Shown one piece after another: positions 55,793 to 64,000 of a DNA stretch of 64,000 nucleotides. Source of the DNA: Idiomarina rhizosphaerae (GTDB lineage: Bacteria > Pseudomonadota > Gammaproteobacteria > Enterobacterales > Alteromonadaceae); contig NZ_JAMZDE010000007.1 of assembly GCF_024159085.1 (NCBI RefSeq), forward strand, positions 486,783 through 550,782, written 5' to 3'. Under the pieces are notes generated by a model. The model did not search any database. It saw only the letters and a program-made list of their open reading frames with translations, and was not told the DNA's origin. Position 1 is the first letter of the stretch. Every line of letters starts with the position of its first letter. Made by a program: the position numbers and the translations under genes.

Positions 55793-58606
55793 TTAAAAGG
55801 TAACGGTTACACCAGCAAAGTAGTAACGGCCGGTCGCGTCATAAGCTTCTGACGCGGTGTTAATACCCGTGCCACCGCTAACTGTACCTTGTGGCAAGAT
55901 AGGAGGCTGCTTATCAAATGCGTTACGTACGCCTACTGTGAATTCGTAGTTCTCGCTCATAAAGTAACGAGCAGAGATGTCATGATAAGTTACTGAACCA
56001 ACATTATTAAACTCTTCTAACGGAGCGTTGTTGGTAAAGTTGTAGTTATAGCCGTTCATTGAGTCTTTTGAACTATCCCAGTAACGCATTCTCCACGAGA
56101 ATGACACATCACCAAGAGCATAACCCAAGTTCAAGTTAGCACGATGGTTCGGCATGGTTACTTCACCTTCATAAGTTTCAACACTACCGTCGTAAATTGA
56201 TTCAATGTTGTACTCGTCGGTGTAGTTCCAGATAAGGTCGGCGGAGAACTGACCATCTGCAATTGACGTATTGTAGTTCAGCTCAAGGTCAACACCTGAA
56301 GTGCTGATGATGTTCTCATTTGACGAACTGCTGTCTACATCAACCAAAACGCCGTCTGAACTGCGGAATACCTGTTCGTTACAAGTGGCGTCAAAGTTTT
56401 CAGGAGACACCGAATAACAACGTTGCAATACTGTAGAACGCCCAGTAATCGCAATTGCATCTTCAACCGTAATATCGTAGTAGTCTACAGTCGCTGATAA
56501 AGAATCGTTAATCTGCCAAATTGCGCCTAGACTGTAAGTATCAGCTGTCTCTTCCTGTACATTCGGGTTACCGCCGACCATACCACCGGTACCCTGTATT
56601 TCAGCCTGTGTCAGATCAAACACGCCGTCAGCCTGAATACGGTTATTTACCGAAGCGATAGAACGACAGTTTTGTGCAATATCACCTGGAGTCGTTGCAG
56701 TTACATCGAGACAAGGATCCGTTATGGTAGTGAAAGTTTCACCAGCGCCTGAATACAAGTCAGAAATATTAGGGGTACGGATAGCGGTCGCTGCTGAAGC
56801 GCGCAGTTTAAAACCATCGAACGGCTCATATTCTGTACCGATGTTCCAGGTAGTTGCTGAACCTGTCACTGAGTGCTTTGAATAACGGGCTGCCAAATCA
56901 AAAGACAAGTTCATCAAAACTGGCAGACGGGTTTCTACGAAAATGTCTTTTGTATTATAACTGCCGTCAGTTGGTTCTGACCTATTGGTACTTGATGCCC
57001 CGGTTTGTGCTAAATCGCCTGGGCTATAGGTGCCTTTTTCTTCGCGGTACTCCAAACCACCGGCTACACCGACGAAACCACCAGCCAGCTCAACAGGCAA
57101 GTCACCAGAAATAACGCTCTGCACAACGAATTGCTCAGCCGTGCCGGTAGCTTTCGCCGGAGTTGAAACGTAATTAACGGCCTCTTGAGATACGGTGTTT
57201 TCACCAAACAGATTCAGCGGCACGCACCCTTGCATACGCGCAATAGGGCTCGCGCAGACCAGGTTGCCATTTTCGTCTTCAATGACATCCAATGCTAAAC
57301 GAGCACGATCAGTATTAACTTGGCCACCGTTTAATTGTTCTTGGTTGGTGCGTCCCCAGGTCATGTAGCTGTCCCAGGTCCAATTGTAGTTAATGTTATA
57401 AGTGAAACCGGTAGCAAGACGCAAGGTGTCGCGTGTCACGTCGGTAGAGCGCACACCGAACTCGCTCATACGACGGACAAACTTAGTTTGATTTAAATTG
57501 TCGACGCCTTCCGCTAATAAGTTTTGACGTAGCAAATCAGGAACTAACGGAGAGTAAACACTTAAACCATCGATTGGTTGCTCGACACGGTGGTTCATCC
57601 ATAGATCTTCACCAATGTTAAAAGGTGTCGGTTCCATAGTCGAACCCTGAGTTTCAGCCGAGTTCCAGTGAACAGAACCAAATACATTAAGATCACTCGT
57701 CAAATTCTGACGAATTTCAGCTGCCACGTAGCGACGCTCTAATGGCGTTACCAACTGACGCGCTGATGCACGATTGAAGCCACCCGAATACGGAGTTCCG
57801 TCACCATCATAGCTATTGTTTTCAGTGGTAATCCGCCCTTGAGGAGGGAACGACGAAAATACTTCACCAACATATTCATTACCGTTCTCATCGAGCAGAA
57901 CCGCACGGTCTACCGCAGAGAATTCCCGCGCAGTCGATCTAAGCCCTTCATCATTGTCAATACCGAAAGACAACCAGGCGTTACCGTCGTCCCAGTTCTT
58001 ACCAGTGGTAAGATTCAAATTTTGAGTCTGACGGTCATGCTCGCCAGAAATACCAGCCTGAGCGTTAATTTCTACACCGTCAAAGTCTTTACGGGTGATA
58101 ATGTTAACAACACCAGCAACTGCGTCGGAACCATAAACCGCTGATGACGCGCTTTTAAGAATCTCGATCCGTTCAATCATTGCGGTCGGAATGGCGTTTA
58201 AATCGACAGCGTAGCCTGTTGACGGATCAACACCTGATACGAAACGTTTACCATTCAGCAAAACTAAGGTACGTGCTGCGCCCAAGTTTCTTAGTTCTGT
58301 CGTGTTTAAGCCTACGGTAGTAGTACTAAACGCTGAGTTAGACTGGTCAGAACCGGCGATAGCGACAGGCGACATATTCAATACTTGAGCAACGTTAATT
58401 GCACCTGTCTGAACAATGTCTTCGCGACCAATAGTGGTAACTGGTACCGGAGTTTCCATACTGGTACGGCTCAAACGAGAACCTGTTACTTCAATTTTTT
58501 CGATATTATTTTGATCTGCAGTATTGTCCTGAGCTAGTGCTGGAAATGACAGCGTGGACGCAACTGCAACCGCAGTAATGCTGCGGCGAAACAGTTTATT
58601 ATTCAT
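55793..58606 (-). CDS. TonB-dependent receptor 3
   Basis: A 937-residue outer-membrane receptor from ATG 58606, with GGGAGT 7 bases upstream. Signal peptide NNKLFRRSITAVAVASTLS region, TonB-box-like IEKIEVTGSRL, SRTSMETPVPVTTIG, plug with LLNGKRFVSG, YGSDAVAGVVNIITRK, and a C-terminal barrel ending in F. It is a paralog of receptor 1 by these shared motifs. The longer upstream frame has no signal peptide and was rejected. Substrate unknown. Confidence 0.93.
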   Translation of the reverse strand: MNNKLFRRSITAVAVASTLSFPALAQDNTADQNNIEKIEVTGSRLSRTSMETPVPVTTIGREDIVQTGAINVAQVLNMSPVAIAGSDQSNSAFSTTTVGLNTTELRNLGAARTLVLLNGKRFVSGVDPSTGYAVDLNAIPTAMIERIEILKSASSAVYGSDAVAGVVNIITRKDFDGVEINAQAGISGEHDRQTQNLNLTTGKNWDDGNAWLSFGIDNDEGLRSTAREFSAVDRAVLLDENGNEYVGEVFSSFPPQGRITTENNSYDGDGTPYSGGFNRASARQLVTPLERRYVAAEIRQNLTSDLNVFGSVHWNSAETQGSTMEPTPFNIGEDLWMNHRVEQPIDGLSVYSPLVPDLLRQNLLAEGVDNLNQTKFVRRMSEFGVRSTDVTRDTLRLATGFTYNINYNWTWDSYMTWGRTNQEQLNGGQVNTDRARLALDVIEDENGNLVCASPIARMQGCVPLNLFGENTVSQEAVNYVSTPAKATGTAEQFVVQSVISGDLPVELAGGFVGVAGGLEYREEKGTYSPGDLAQTGASSTNRSEPTDGSYNTKDIFVETRLPVLMNLSFDLAARYSKHSVTGSATTWNIGTEYEPFDGFKLRASAATAIRTPNISDLYSGAGETFTTITDPCLDVTATTPGDIAQNCRSIASVNNRIQADGVFDLTQAEIQGTGGMVGGNPNVQEETADTYSLGAIWQINDSLSATVDYYDITVEDAIAITGRSTVLQRCYSVSPENFDATCNEQVFRSSDGVLVDVDSSSSNENIISTSGVDLELNYNTSIADGQFSADLIWNYTDEYNIESIYDGSVETYEGEVTMPNHRANLNLGYALGDVSFSWRMRYWDSSKDSMNGYNYNFTNNAPLEEFNNVGSVTYHDISARYFMSENYEFTVGVRNAFDKQPPILPQGTVSGGTGINTASEAYDATGRYYFAGVTVTF

Positions 58607-58659
58607 TGATATTACTCCCTGGAACATTATTTTTGAGTTGCTTGATTGGCGAAAGCAAC
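58607..58659 (-). promoter_or_regulatory. TonB-receptor leader 3, related to leaders 1 and 2
   Basis: Contains GTTCCAGGGAGT (minus, 58614-58625) as in leaders 1 and 2, and a different hairpin GTTGCTT-9 bases-AAGCAAC (58637-58659). The architecture hairpin, A-rich stretch, GTTCCAGGGAGT, start is kept. An anti-SD partner is only weak here (58671-58676, one mismatch). The remaining gap to 58898 is AT-rich with nothing else recognised. Confidence 0.4.
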
Positions 58660-58898
58660 CTGAAACCGATGGTAGTCTGACTACTAATTGTTCGACCACC
58701 CGTTTTCGGTAACAACCTTTTAACGCTGTAAGGAGTTCATTTCAATAGGCACTTAGGTCTTTTCTTATAGCGCCGGAACTGACCGCTCAATAATTAACCT
58801 AAACGACTATTAAAGCATCTTTTTTATTAAAAAAAATAACTTATGTATCAGTTCAAACTACATATGTTTACTGATTGTAAAATATTGATTTTAATGAA

Positions 58899-59546
58899 TT
58901 AACCAATACTTTTTATTAACAAATTTAAAGGAGATTTAGACACGCTAAACTCGTAGCACTGAGCCAAAAAAAGCTCAGCGCAGGCAACGGTATCAGTCAG
59001 TGCATGATGGGCATGATAATCAGGTAAGTTGTAGCGTTTACGACAGGCACTAAGAGTGAGCTGGCCGCCGTGAATAGGTTGATGAGGGTTGCGTTCAAGC
59101 TTATGTTTTTCGAATGCTAAGGTGTCGAAAATAGCCAGGGGATTAAAGGGTATACCGTGCTGCGCTTCTATATGTTTCAAGAAACGCCAGTCCATACCTT
59201 TATGGTGACAAACTAACACTGCATCATTCAAAGCACGGCTTAACATGGCGAAAGTTTGCTTGGGTTCCGAACTGTGCAAGAAATCCTGCTTGGTTAAACC
59301 ATGAATGGTCGGGCTCTGGCCAAGTTCAAGCTCCTGTCCGTGAGCGAAAACATGATACTGGGCATTACCCAGGTGCATCACAGGCGGATGAATGCTCATC
59401 CAGGCAATCGATAAAATTTGATGTTTTTTCGGATCCAGTCCGGTGCTCTCAATGTCGAGTGCTACATATCGCAGGCTTTGCCACGGCTGTTTTAACTTCT
59501 GTCGCCTGTCGTACCAATGAGCCAATTTTTGCAGCCATTGAGACAT
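58899..59546 (-). CDS. DnaQ-like 3'-5' exonuclease
   Basis: DEDDh-type exonuclease of 215 residues. The first Asp-Glu pair is DIE (31-33) in RYVALDIESTGLD; later motifs are HGLTKQDFL, GMDWRFL and HHALTDTVACAELFL, the final His-Asp pair. Resembles the DNA polymerase III epsilon fold, but as a stand-alone nuclease. Starts 3 bases after the DUF294 gene and is last in the operon. Confidence 0.88.
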   Translation of the reverse strand: MSQWLQKLAHWYDRRQKLKQPWQSLRYVALDIESTGLDPKKHQILSIAWMSIHPPVMHLGNAQYHVFAHGQELELGQSPTIHGLTKQDFLHSSEPKQTFAMLSRALNDAVLVCHHKGMDWRFLKHIEAQHGIPFNPLAIFDTLAFEKHKLERNPHQPIHGGQLTLSACRKRYNLPDYHAHHALTDTVACAELFLAQCYEFSVSKSPLNLLIKSIG

Positions 59547-59548
59547 AG

Positions 59549-61381
59549 TTAGTACCCTTGCCGGCTAAACTTCAGACCAACGCCTTGTTGCGCTTCTTTT
59601 ATAATTTTAAACGCGGTTTTTAACTGACGTCTTGAAAGCGTACTCAGTTCATCAGGGTCTATGGCATTCTTTGGTTTGTTGCTGCCCCATACTTTTAACT
59701 GATGGTTCAACCTAAGTTGAGTTAAAAATTCCCAGGCTTCCAACAGTGACTGGTTATCCCGCTGGTTTAACAACCGGCTGTCTTTTAGTGCGTTTAAACG
59801 TGCAGCTGTGCCTGGCGACGTAATTCCGGCCTGCAGTGAGTAAATACGTGCTATGTCATTAATCAAAGCAATGCCGTAACGTTTAATATCTATCGTATCG
59901 CCGTCATCTGTGTCCTCTGTGCGTAAGCGGTTAAACAAGCCCAAAGGTACAGCTATGCGGTTAACCAGAATAGCGAGATTACCCAGGAACATCTCGTTCT
60001 TCGCTAAGCTCGCAATCTGCTCGCGGTATTCTTGATAAAATTTACCCGGGCCAACAACCGGCCTGCTGTCAAAAAATATCTGACAATACATTAATGCTTT
60101 AGGTGTGGGGCTTTCAATCCAGCCACGGAAGCGTTCCTTCCATTGGTCTATGGTTCCCCGACACTCGGGGTTGGATGCCATAATATTTCCTGGGCAAGAT
60201 GGGATACCACACTCATTTAGCCCTTCGCAGACGTAATCTCCTAAACCGGCAAACCAGTTCTTTTGCTTATCGGACAAACCATTGCTAAGCAAAAGACCGT
60301 TGTCCTGATCTGAGCTTAAGGTTTGGTCTTCCCTGCCCTGAGAGCCAAATGCTAACCAACTATAAGCGGCTGGTGCAGCACCGTTTTCTTGTTCATACAA
60401 CTGTATCAGCTGACGGGTCATGCCGTCAGTAACCGATGCCATGAGCCGGCCTAAGACAGATGTTTGCTTTACGCGACTGGCAAAAGTCTGCAGATACTCG
60501 GGAAGTTTTTGAGCTTCTTCTATTAATTGAGATTTACTACTTGCCTTACGAATAGCGCTAATAAGAAAGACAGGATCGCTACGTTGCTGACGAATTAAGT
60601 CTGTTGCCGTTACCATCCCTACGGGTTGGTTTTGATCATTCACTACTGGCAGGTGATGCACATTGCTGGAGGTCATGGTAGTCAAAGCATCCATTAACGA
60701 GCGATTTTCGTAAACCGATTCTGGCAGTTGTGTCATTACGGCAGAAACACGTACATCCAGCGGTAAGCCCTCAGCCACTACCCGGTTTCTTAAGTCTCTG
60801 TCCGTTAAAATGCCGACCAACTGAGTATCATCAACGACCAAAACAGATGATATACCATGGCTAGCCATTAGCTTAGCCGCTTCTTGCACAGATGTGCTGC
60901 TGGATAAGCTAACCGGAGGCATGGACACAACACTACCAACCGTCTGCTCACTCCAGTCATTATCGGTGCCGTCGTCACTTTTTTGTTCTGTTAATAAACG
61001 TTGGCCATGAGCTCTTATAAAGTACTGTTCAAAAGGTTTTGACACATTGCGAAGCCGATCAAACGCCGACTGTGGCAACACATAAACAATACCGTCTTCT
61101 ATCGCCTTTAGTTTATTAACCACTTCGCGGCCTGATAGTAAAGACGGATAGCCGAACAAATCGCCGCTTTCCAAACGCTCTATCAGTCGCCCGTCGGAGC
61201 CTCTTAAATCAAAAGCGCCTGAGCGTACGATGAACAAAGCCGGCCTCATATCTTTTAATATATCGTTGCAGTTCTGGTCATTCATATAAACGGACTGCAT
61301 CTGCGATACAGCCCAGCTTCTTTGCTCTTCCGCTAGCGAGTCAAAAGGAGGACAGTCTTTTAGAAATGAATTAACTTCCAT
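59549..61381 (-). CDS. cNMP-binding / CBS / DUF294 nucleotidyltransferase-like protein
   Basis: A 610-residue protein in four parts: a cyclic-nucleotide-binding-like beta domain (about 1-125), two CBS motifs (about 155-205 and 213-268, DRDLRNRVV and ATDLIRQQ), a nucleotidyltransferase-like domain with FGSQGREDQ (345-353) and DQDNG (358-362), and a DUF294 C-terminal helical domain. Proteins of this layout commonly sit next to acetate-type symporters in marine gammaproteobacteria, likely as a regulator or sensor of energy state; that role is inferred. Confidence 0.88.
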   Translation of the reverse strand: MEVNSFLKDCPPFDSLAEEQRSWAVSQMQSVYMNDQNCNDILKDMRPALFIVRSGAFDLRGSDGRLIERLESGDLFGYPSLLSGREVVNKLKAIEDGIVYVLPQSAFDRLRNVSKPFEQYFIRAHGQRLLTEQKSDDGTDNDWSEQTVGSVVSMPPVSLSSSTSVQEAAKLMASHGISSVLVVDDTQLVGILTDRDLRNRVVAEGLPLDVRVSAVMTQLPESVYENRSLMDALTTMTSSNVHHLPVVNDQNQPVGMVTATDLIRQQRSDPVFLISAIRKASSKSQLIEEAQKLPEYLQTFASRVKQTSVLGRLMASVTDGMTRQLIQLYEQENGAAPAAYSWLAFGSQGREDQTLSSDQDNGLLLSNGLSDKQKNWFAGLGDYVCEGLNECGIPSCPGNIMASNPECRGTIDQWKERFRGWIESPTPKALMYCQIFFDSRPVVGPGKFYQEYREQIASLAKNEMFLGNLAILVNRIAVPLGLFNRLRTEDTDDGDTIDIKRYGIALINDIARIYSLQAGITSPGTAARLNALKDSRLLNQRDNQSLLEAWEFLTQLRLNHQLKVWGSNKPKNAIDPDELSTLSRRQLKTAFKIIKEAQQGVGLKFSRQGY

Positions 61382-61442
61382 GGCTAATCCTAATTTATAG
61401 AGAAGCTGATTTCAGTTTTGTGTATTGACTTAAGTTAGTCAA

Positions 61443-61471
61443 TAAAAAGCCCAGCGCGGGGCTGGGCTTCA
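61443..61471 (-). terminator. Terminator downstream of the symporter gene
   Basis: Minus-strand: AAGCCCAGC, 4-base region, GCTGGGCTT with T run. It lies 17 bases after the symporter stop. Confidence 0.85.
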
Positions 61472-61487
61472 ATTCTATTACTTTTTG

Positions 61488-63203
61488 TTAATGAGACTGA
61501 GCTTCACCGGACCCTTTTGGATACCGTATGGACTCAACCAGTTCCTGAATTTCTTCCGGAGCATCACCAGTAAACTTATGCACGACAACTGCAACAACAA
61601 AGTTGATGATCATACCTAAGGTACCAATACCCTCAGGTGAAATTCCGAACAACCAATTGTCCTGGTTATTCAGTTCCGGAGCGACAAACTTGAAGTATAC
61701 GATGTAGCAGAAGGTAAATAGTATACCGACAACCATACCAGCTATCGCACCTGTGCTGTTCATACGCTTATGGAATACACCCATGATTATCGCAGGGAAG
61801 AAGCTTGCTGCGGCTAAGCCGAAGGCAAAAGCGACCACCTGCGCCACGAAGCCGGGCGGGTATATACCGAAGTAAACTGAGATAATAATTGCAGTCGCAG
61901 CTGCAACCCTGGCGTAGAACAACTCTTGTTTATCTGTGATATTCGGCGCCAAATTTCGCTTCAGTAAGTCGTGCGAAACGGAGGTTGATATAACCAGTAG
62001 AAGACCTGCTGACGTAGAAAGTGCAGCGGCAACACCACCTGCGGCAACCAATGCGACAACCCATGCTGGCAACTGACCAATTTCAGGGTTAGCCAGTACC
62101 ATGATGTCACGGTCTATCGTCATTTCATTGCGTTCATCACCTGAATAGAACATTTTGCCGTCGTTGTTGTTGTCTTCCCACGTGATTAGGCCGGTTTTTT
62201 CCCAGTTTTTAATCCAGCTTGGCGCATTATCGTATTCAACACCTTGTAGGTCTGGGCCGTTAATTGTGTTGAAAATGTTCACTTTAGCAAACGAAGCAAT
62301 AGTCGGAGCCGTTAAGTAAACTACTGAGATGAACGTCAGCGCCCAGAAAGCTGAACGGCGTGCATCACGTACTTTCGGTACAGTAAAGAAACGTACGATA
62401 ACGTGAGGTAAACCAGCGGTACCTACCATCAATGCTGCAGTAATGAAGAACACATCAACTTTACTACGCACACCTTCAGTGTATTCGGCAAAACCTAACT
62501 CTGTCGAGAGCCCATCCAATCGTTCAAGTAAGTACTGTCCCGAACCTGGAACTCCGTCGGCTATTGTGGCGCCAAAACCAGTTTGCGGCAATACGTGACC
62601 GGTCATCATTAAAGACAAGAATACAGCGGGCACTATGTAAGCAAACATCAATACAATATATTGTGCTACCTGAGTATAGGTTATGCCTTTCATACCACCC
62701 AATACGGTATAAAAGAATACGATTATCGCACCAATGATAACGCCGGTTGCGATGTCGACTTCCAGGAAGCGGGAGAATACTACACCAACACCTCGCATTT
62801 GCCCTGCAATGTAAGTAAAGCAGATCAAGATGGCACAAATAACTGCAATAGTACGTGCAGTCTGGGAGTAATAGCGGTCCCCGATGAAGTCAGGCACAGT
62901 AAATTTGCCAAACTTGCGCAAATAAGGAGCAAGACACATAGCTAATAAAACATAACCACCAGTCCACCCCATTAGGTAAACAGAGCCATCATAACCTGCG
63001 AAGGCTACGATACCCGCCATTGAGATAAAAGAAGCAGCTGACATCCAGTCAGCGGCCGTTGCCATCCCGTTCATTACCGGGTTGACACCGCCACTTGCTA
63101 CATAAAAGTCATTAGTTGAGCCGGCACGTGACCAAATCGCAATACCTATGTATAGCGCGAAAGTCAGGCCGACGATTATAAAGGTGAGCGTTTGAATATC
63201 CAT
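61488..63203 (-). CDS. Sodium:solute symporter (acetate/ActP-type)
   Basis: A 571-residue SSS-family symporter with 13 or so hydrophobic segments. Motifs NPVMNGMATAADWMSAASFISM and GGMKGITYTQVAQYIVLM are typical of the cation-acetate (ActP) branch. It forms a two-part system with the DUF4212 protein 6 bases upstream. Acetate or a related short organic acid is the most probable substrate, but other substrates exist in this family. A terminator follows it, so the DUF294 gene probably has separate expression. Confidence 0.88.
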   Translation of the reverse strand: MDIQTLTFIIVGLTFALYIGIAIWSRAGSTNDFYVASGGVNPVMNGMATAADWMSAASFISMAGIVAFAGYDGSVYLMGWTGGYVLLAMCLAPYLRKFGKFTVPDFIGDRYYSQTARTIAVICAILICFTYIAGQMRGVGVVFSRFLEVDIATGVIIGAIIVFFYTVLGGMKGITYTQVAQYIVLMFAYIVPAVFLSLMMTGHVLPQTGFGATIADGVPGSGQYLLERLDGLSTELGFAEYTEGVRSKVDVFFITAALMVGTAGLPHVIVRFFTVPKVRDARRSAFWALTFISVVYLTAPTIASFAKVNIFNTINGPDLQGVEYDNAPSWIKNWEKTGLITWEDNNNDGKMFYSGDERNEMTIDRDIMVLANPEIGQLPAWVVALVAAGGVAAALSTSAGLLLVISTSVSHDLLKRNLAPNITDKQELFYARVAAATAIIISVYFGIYPPGFVAQVVAFAFGLAAASFFPAIIMGVFHKRMNSTGAIAGMVVGILFTFCYIVYFKFVAPELNNQDNWLFGISPEGIGTLGMIINFVVAVVVHKFTGDAPEEIQELVESIRYPKGSGEAQSH

Positions 63204-63209
63204 AGCGCC

Positions 63210-63476
63210 TTAGTCCTCGTGTACATTGTATTTGTTATCTAACGCGGCCATGCCCCTCACATAAATGAAGATGAGCACGATGAAAGTCAGAATGGAGCCT
63301 TGCTGTGCAAACCAGAATCCCAGCTTGAAGCCGAAGAAAGTGATTTCGTTAAGCACGTCCACCAATATAATTCCAAAGCCATAGGAAACGACAAACCATA
63401 CAATTAGCAGCTTGAGCATCAAGCTGAGGTTTTCTTTCCAATACGCTTTGGCATGGGATTCACTTTCGAATGCCAT
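63210..63476 (-). CDS. DUF4212 small membrane subunit of the symporter
   Basis: An 88-residue protein with two hydrophobic segments (LMLKLLIVWFVVSYGFGIIL and ILTFIVLIFIYVRGMAAL), matching the DUF4212 family found with SSS symporters. It begins the transcript. Upstream 63477-63660 contains nothing I recognise. Confidence 0.9.
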   Translation of the reverse strand: MAFESESHAKAYWKENLSLMLKLLIVWFVVSYGFGIILVDVLNEITFFGFKLGFWFAQQGSILTFIVLIFIYVRGMAALDNKYNVHED

Positions 63477-63665
63477 AACGTTCCCTCCAGTTGTTCAACA
63501 TTATTGTTTTTGGTCGCTAACAAATGTAAGTGCAATTGTTAACAAGGGGAATTGGACTTTGGTCGTAGCCTTATTTTTGTGCATCAGATGAGGTGGTCGG
63601 CAGTTAAACCCCGGGGCAGATTGGGCATAAAGCGGGATATGGACAGGCGATCGAGCGGGCGGACA

Positions 63666-63696
63666 TAAAAAAACCCCAGCCGGTTTGGCTGGGGTT
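63666..63696 (-). terminator. Terminator of the rRNA operon
   Basis: Minus-strand: CCCCAGCC, 5-base loop, GGCTGGGG, followed by a run of seven T. It lies just downstream of the 5S gene. Confidence 0.92.
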
Positions 63697-63707
63697 ATTT
63701 ATTTGTA

Positions 63708-63824
63708 GTCTGGCGGTGACCTACTCTCGCATGGGGAAACCCCACACTACCATCGGCGCTGGTGTGTTTCACTTCTGAGTTCGGAATGGATTCAGGTGGT
63801 GCCACACCGCTATGGCCGCCAGAC
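63708..63824 (-). rRNA. rrf: 5S ribosomal RNA
   Basis: Minus-strand sequence starting GTCTGGCGGCCATAGC and ending GTCACCGCCAGAC; the ends pair as helix I. Internal CCGAACTCAGAAGTGAAAC and GATGGTAGTGTGGGG are the conserved 5S segments. 117 bases, near-complete boundaries by terminal pairing. Confidence 0.95.
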
Positions 63825-63896
63825 ATAAACTGTCACAACATGTAAAAACTGACTGCTTTTTTAAGTAAAAGCCACTCTGTTGAATTCACTATCTCA

Positions 63897-63918
63897 CCTG
63901 ACATCAATGTCAGGCTAC
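63897..63918. repeat. REP-like palindrome in the 23S-5S rRNA spacer
   Basis: CCTGACATCAATGTCAGG followed by CTAC: a GTAG-headed unit, inverted orientation relative to plus, lying in the spacer between 23S and 5S genes. Same family as the units at 18.9, 30.8 and 32.7 kb. Confidence 0.82.
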
Positions 63919-63978
63919 CATATTCGATTCGGTAAAGTCGCTCGCTTGTGCGTAACGTCCCAAACACCTTGGGTGTTG

Positions 63979-64000
63979 TATGGTTAAGTCTCACGGGCAA
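63979..64000 (-). rRNA. rrl: 23S ribosomal RNA, 3' end only
   Basis: The minus strand begins within ...GTGAGACTTAACC, the conserved end of 23S rRNA (E. coli ends GTGAGGCTTAACCTT). Only about 20 bases are inside the window; the gene continues off the right edge. The exact 3' boundary is approximate. Confidence 0.8.

Noticed and set aside
58607..58699. Longer start for TonB receptor 3
   Set aside because: The 31-residue extension has no signal peptide and precedes a proper ribosome binding site and signal peptide at 58606.
1..64000. CRISPR array, prophage or integrated island
   Set aside because: No regularly spaced direct repeats, and no integrase, capsid or transposase genes seen. The tRNA-Arg at 35.4 kb is not flanked by island genes.

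Overview
The window looks like a chromosome segment of a marine gammaproteobacterium of the Alteromonadales, most likely Idiomarina or a close relative. This is inferred from gene content: a polar-type flagellar regulon with FlhF/FlhG, FlgP, FlgT and FlgO-like proteins, many TonB-dependent receptors, and an ileS-lspA-fkpB-ispH operon. No database search was possible.

Layout. 1-4.4 kb (minus): flhA-flhF-flhG, with flhG running off the left edge. 4.6-6.0 kb (plus): four prepilin-like genes matching ppdA-ppdB-ygdB-ppdC in order and type. 6.0-6.6 kb (plus): a RelE-type toxin gene overlapping an Xre-type antitoxin gene. 6.6-14.0 kb (minus): the housekeeping block murJ-ribF-ileS-lspA-fkpB-ispH, with rpsT divergent at 14.2 kb. 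14.5-29.8 kb (minus): flagellar late and structural genes flgBCDE, flgFGHIJ, flgKL, fliC and flaG-fliD-fliS-fliT-like, then cheV-cheR. 32.0-35.3 kb (plus): flgA, flgM-flgN, flgP and flgT, followed by tRNA-Arg(CCT). 35.4-44.7 kb (minus): a probable operon of TonB receptor, TVP38/FAD-oxidoreductase fusion, YnjB-YnjC-YnjD ABC transporter, YnjF phosphatidyltransferase and a fatty acid hydroxylase/sterol desaturase. 44.8-46.4 kb (plus): DUF547 and DUF1499 proteins. 46.5-47.7 kb (minus): two FlgO-like proteins. 47.8-58.6 kb (minus): three large TonB-dependent receptors with a 2OG-Fe(II) oxygenase and a methyltransferase. 58.9-63.5 kb (minus): DUF4212/sodium-solute symporter, a cNMP/CBS/DUF294 protein and a DnaQ-type exonuclease. 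63.7-64.0 kb (minus): 5S rRNA and the extreme 3' end of 23S rRNA.

How the genes work together. The flagellar genes show a readable promoter hierarchy. Sigma54-type GG-N10-GC elements precede flgB, flgF and flgA, with a weaker one before flhA. Sigma28-type elements precede flgK, fliC, flaG and flgM. Several terminators have UUCG loops. flgA-flgM-flgN-flgP-flgT supply the P-ring chaperone, anti-sigma28, the FlgK/L chaperone and outer-membrane ring parts.

The most interesting unexplained items are: (1) the TonB receptor/oxidoreductase/YnjBCDF/hydroxylase operon, which looks like a complete uptake and modification route for an unknown substrate; (2) a leader shared by two TonB receptor genes, with an inner hairpin and an outer 9-bp pairing that would cover the ribosome binding site, and a related leader at a third; and (3) a family of GTAG-headed palindromes (REP-like), one copy of which lies in the 23S-5S rRNA spacer.
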